From Oceanobacillus kimchii X50 (GTDB lineage: Bacteria; Bacillota; Bacilli; Bacillales; Amphibacillaceae), in the NCBI RefSeq assembly GCF_000340475.1, contig NZ_CM001792.1, positions 2,068,659 through 2,132,658 on the forward strand: a stretch of 64,000 nucleotides of DNA, written 5' to 3'. Both the position numbers and the translations under genes were made by a program. The notes under the pieces were generated by a model. It saw nothing but the letters and a program-made list of their open reading frames with translations, ran no database searches and had not been told where the DNA came from. Below, piece after piece: positions 63,303 through 64,000 of this stretch (positions are counted from its first letter, which is position 1; the number at the start of each line of letters is the position of its first letter).

Positions 63303-63762
63303 ACTTGTGCCTTAGTAAAGGTTTACCTAAAAGTTTTTCTTTCATATTCTCCGTTAACGGTTTAGACTTACCAAGATTCGCATCTATATAAACTAACCTG
63401 CCTCTTGCTGTAAGAACAACATCAAACTCCCCTTTTGTTACCATATAATGCACATCAAAAGAAGAATTACCTACTTCTTTAGTTTTAACATGAACATTCA
63501 CTTGGTCTCCAAAAAATAATTGTTTTAAATAATTACATTGGAGATCAGCAACAATGATACCTTCCTCTTTATTACTAAAATCATTGAAAAGTCCCAATGA
63601 ACGTAAATATGCAATTCTTGCTTCTTCAAAATAAATAAACGGAGACACATTATTCATATGCCCATACATATCCGTCTCAGAAAAACGAATATCTACAGTT
63701 ATGAAGAATTCAAACTCTTCTGCCCAAGAGCTGAAATCATCTATATACTCAATAGATTTCAT
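63301..63762 (-). CDS. ysmA: YsmA, 4-hydroxybenzoyl-CoA thioesterase family
   Basis: A 153-aa hot-dog-fold acyl-CoA thioesterase. The active-site segment is VDIRFSETDMYGHMNNVSPF then IYFEEARIAYL, with the catalytic Asp in the DMYGHMNN motif. The substrate is unknown. The ATG at 63762 has GGAGG 8 bases ahead; a GTG at 63777 lies before it. Position between sdhB and gerE matches B. subtilis. Confidence 0.9.
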   Translation of the reverse strand: MKSIEYIDDFSSWAEEFEFFITVDIRFSETDMYGHMNNVSPFIYFEEARIAYLRSLGLFNDFSNKEEGIIVADLQCNYLKQLFFGDQVNVHVKTKEVGNSSFDVHYMVTKGEFDVVLTARGRLVYIDANLGKSKPLTENMKEKLLGKPLLRHK

Positions 63763-63796
63763 CGCAGCTTCCTCCACTTTCCCATATTATATGATG

Positions 63797-63831
63797 AAGA
63801 CCCTAGCCTGTTCATTGGTTAGGGTCTTTAA
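63797..63831 (-). terminator. Terminator of the sdh operon
   Basis: AAGACCCTA with TAGGGTCTT plus inner CC/GG pairs, just after the sdhB stop. The T run is short. Confidence 0.6.
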
Positions 63832-63842
63832 TGTTCAAATTT

Positions 63843-64000
63843 TTATAACGCTTGGTCACTTCCAAAGAAGTTTTTGAATGCTTGAATATTTGTCGCTCTG
63901 TTCATTGCTGCAATAGAAGTGGTTAAAGGGATACCTTTTGGACATACTTGAACACAGTTTTGTGAATTCCCACATCCATCAATACCTCCGTCTTCCATTA
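63843..64000 (-). CDS. sdhB: Succinate dehydrogenase iron-sulfur subunit, C-terminal end
   Basis: The last 51 codons of the gene; the rest lies beyond the right edge. The tail reads MEDGGIDGCGNSQNCVQVCP then KGIPLTTSIAAMNRATNIQA, with the C-x5-C-x3-CP pattern that binds the distal iron-sulfur clusters of SdhB, and ends FFGSDQAL. The gene order sdhB-ysmA-gerE is that of B. subtilis. Confidence 0.93.
   Translation of the reverse strand, partial: MEDGGIDGCGNSQNCVQVCPKGIPLTTSIAAMNRATNIQAFKNFFGSDQAL

Noticed and set aside
1..64000. CRISPR array, intact insertion sequence, prophage or rRNA operon
   Set aside because: No regular short repeats with spacers, no transposase, integrase or phage genes and no rRNA sequence were seen on either strand.

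Overview
The window is chromosomal DNA of a low-GC, endospore-forming member of the Bacillaceae. Two long blocks follow the Bacillus subtilis gene order almost gene for gene and carry sporulation genes (spoIIB, spoVID, ysxE, gerM, gerE). An Oceanobacillus/Virgibacillus-like halotolerant bacillus is my best guess from general familiarity, but the sequence alone does not prove it.

Layout. (1) 1-24.5 kb, conserved block, mostly minus strand: radC (partial), spoIIB, folC, an inserted plus-strand pair of ATP-grasp ligases, valS behind a valine T-box, a small membrane protein gene, ysxE, spoVID, the haem operon hemAXCDBL with two PerR-like boxes in front, a LiaI/LiaF-like membrane protein gene, ysxC, lonA, clpX, tig and ysoA. 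Relative to B. subtilis, comC, maf and lonB are absent. (2) 24.5-57.4 kb, accessory block where B. subtilis has ilv-leu: a nucleotide-sugar/glycosyltransferase operon; a rhamnogalacturonan (pectin) utilisation locus (lipoprotein, two permeases, GH28, GH43, GH105, small lipoprotein, acetylesterase, Gfo/Idh oxidoreductase, plus divergent yesL-like and AraC-type regulator genes) with a perfect cre site; a uronate-dehydrogenase-like gene and an esterase gene; a two-gene glycosyltransferase operon; a polyol (probably tetritol) operon with DeoR regulator, polyol dehydrogenase, polyol permease, DhaK, DhaL, RpiB and GlpX; then a chemoreceptor and a NERD protein. (3) 57.7-64 kb, conserved block again: tRNA-Arg, tRNA-Gly, ysnB, rdgB, rph, gerM, racE, ysmB, gerE, ysmA and the end of sdhB.

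How the genes work together. The pectin locus codes for import of rhamnogalacturonan oligomers, their deacetylation, and their cleavage by intracellular glycosidases. The usual next steps for unsaturated uronates (KduI, KduD) survive only as a deletion scar between the acetylesterase and the oxidoreductase, so this strain must send uronates elsewhere or use copies outside the window. The polyol operon reads as a pathway: permease, polyol to ketose (Zn dehydrogenase), ketose to ketose phosphate (DhaKL), isomerisation to an aldose phosphate (RpiB), and a class II bisphosphatase (GlpX). Its two transcription units share TTTATTTTCGTTTTATT-like boxes next to good sigma-A promoters, with a cre just downstream of one.

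No CRISPR array, intact insertion sequence, prophage or rRNA gene was seen. Decayed coding remnants occur at 17.1-17.3, 24.7, 29.6-29.9 and 53.9-54.1 kb. The best candidates for something undescribed are the tandem ATP-grasp pair, the assembled polyol pathway and its operators, and an unexplained structured intergenic element near 61.3 kb.
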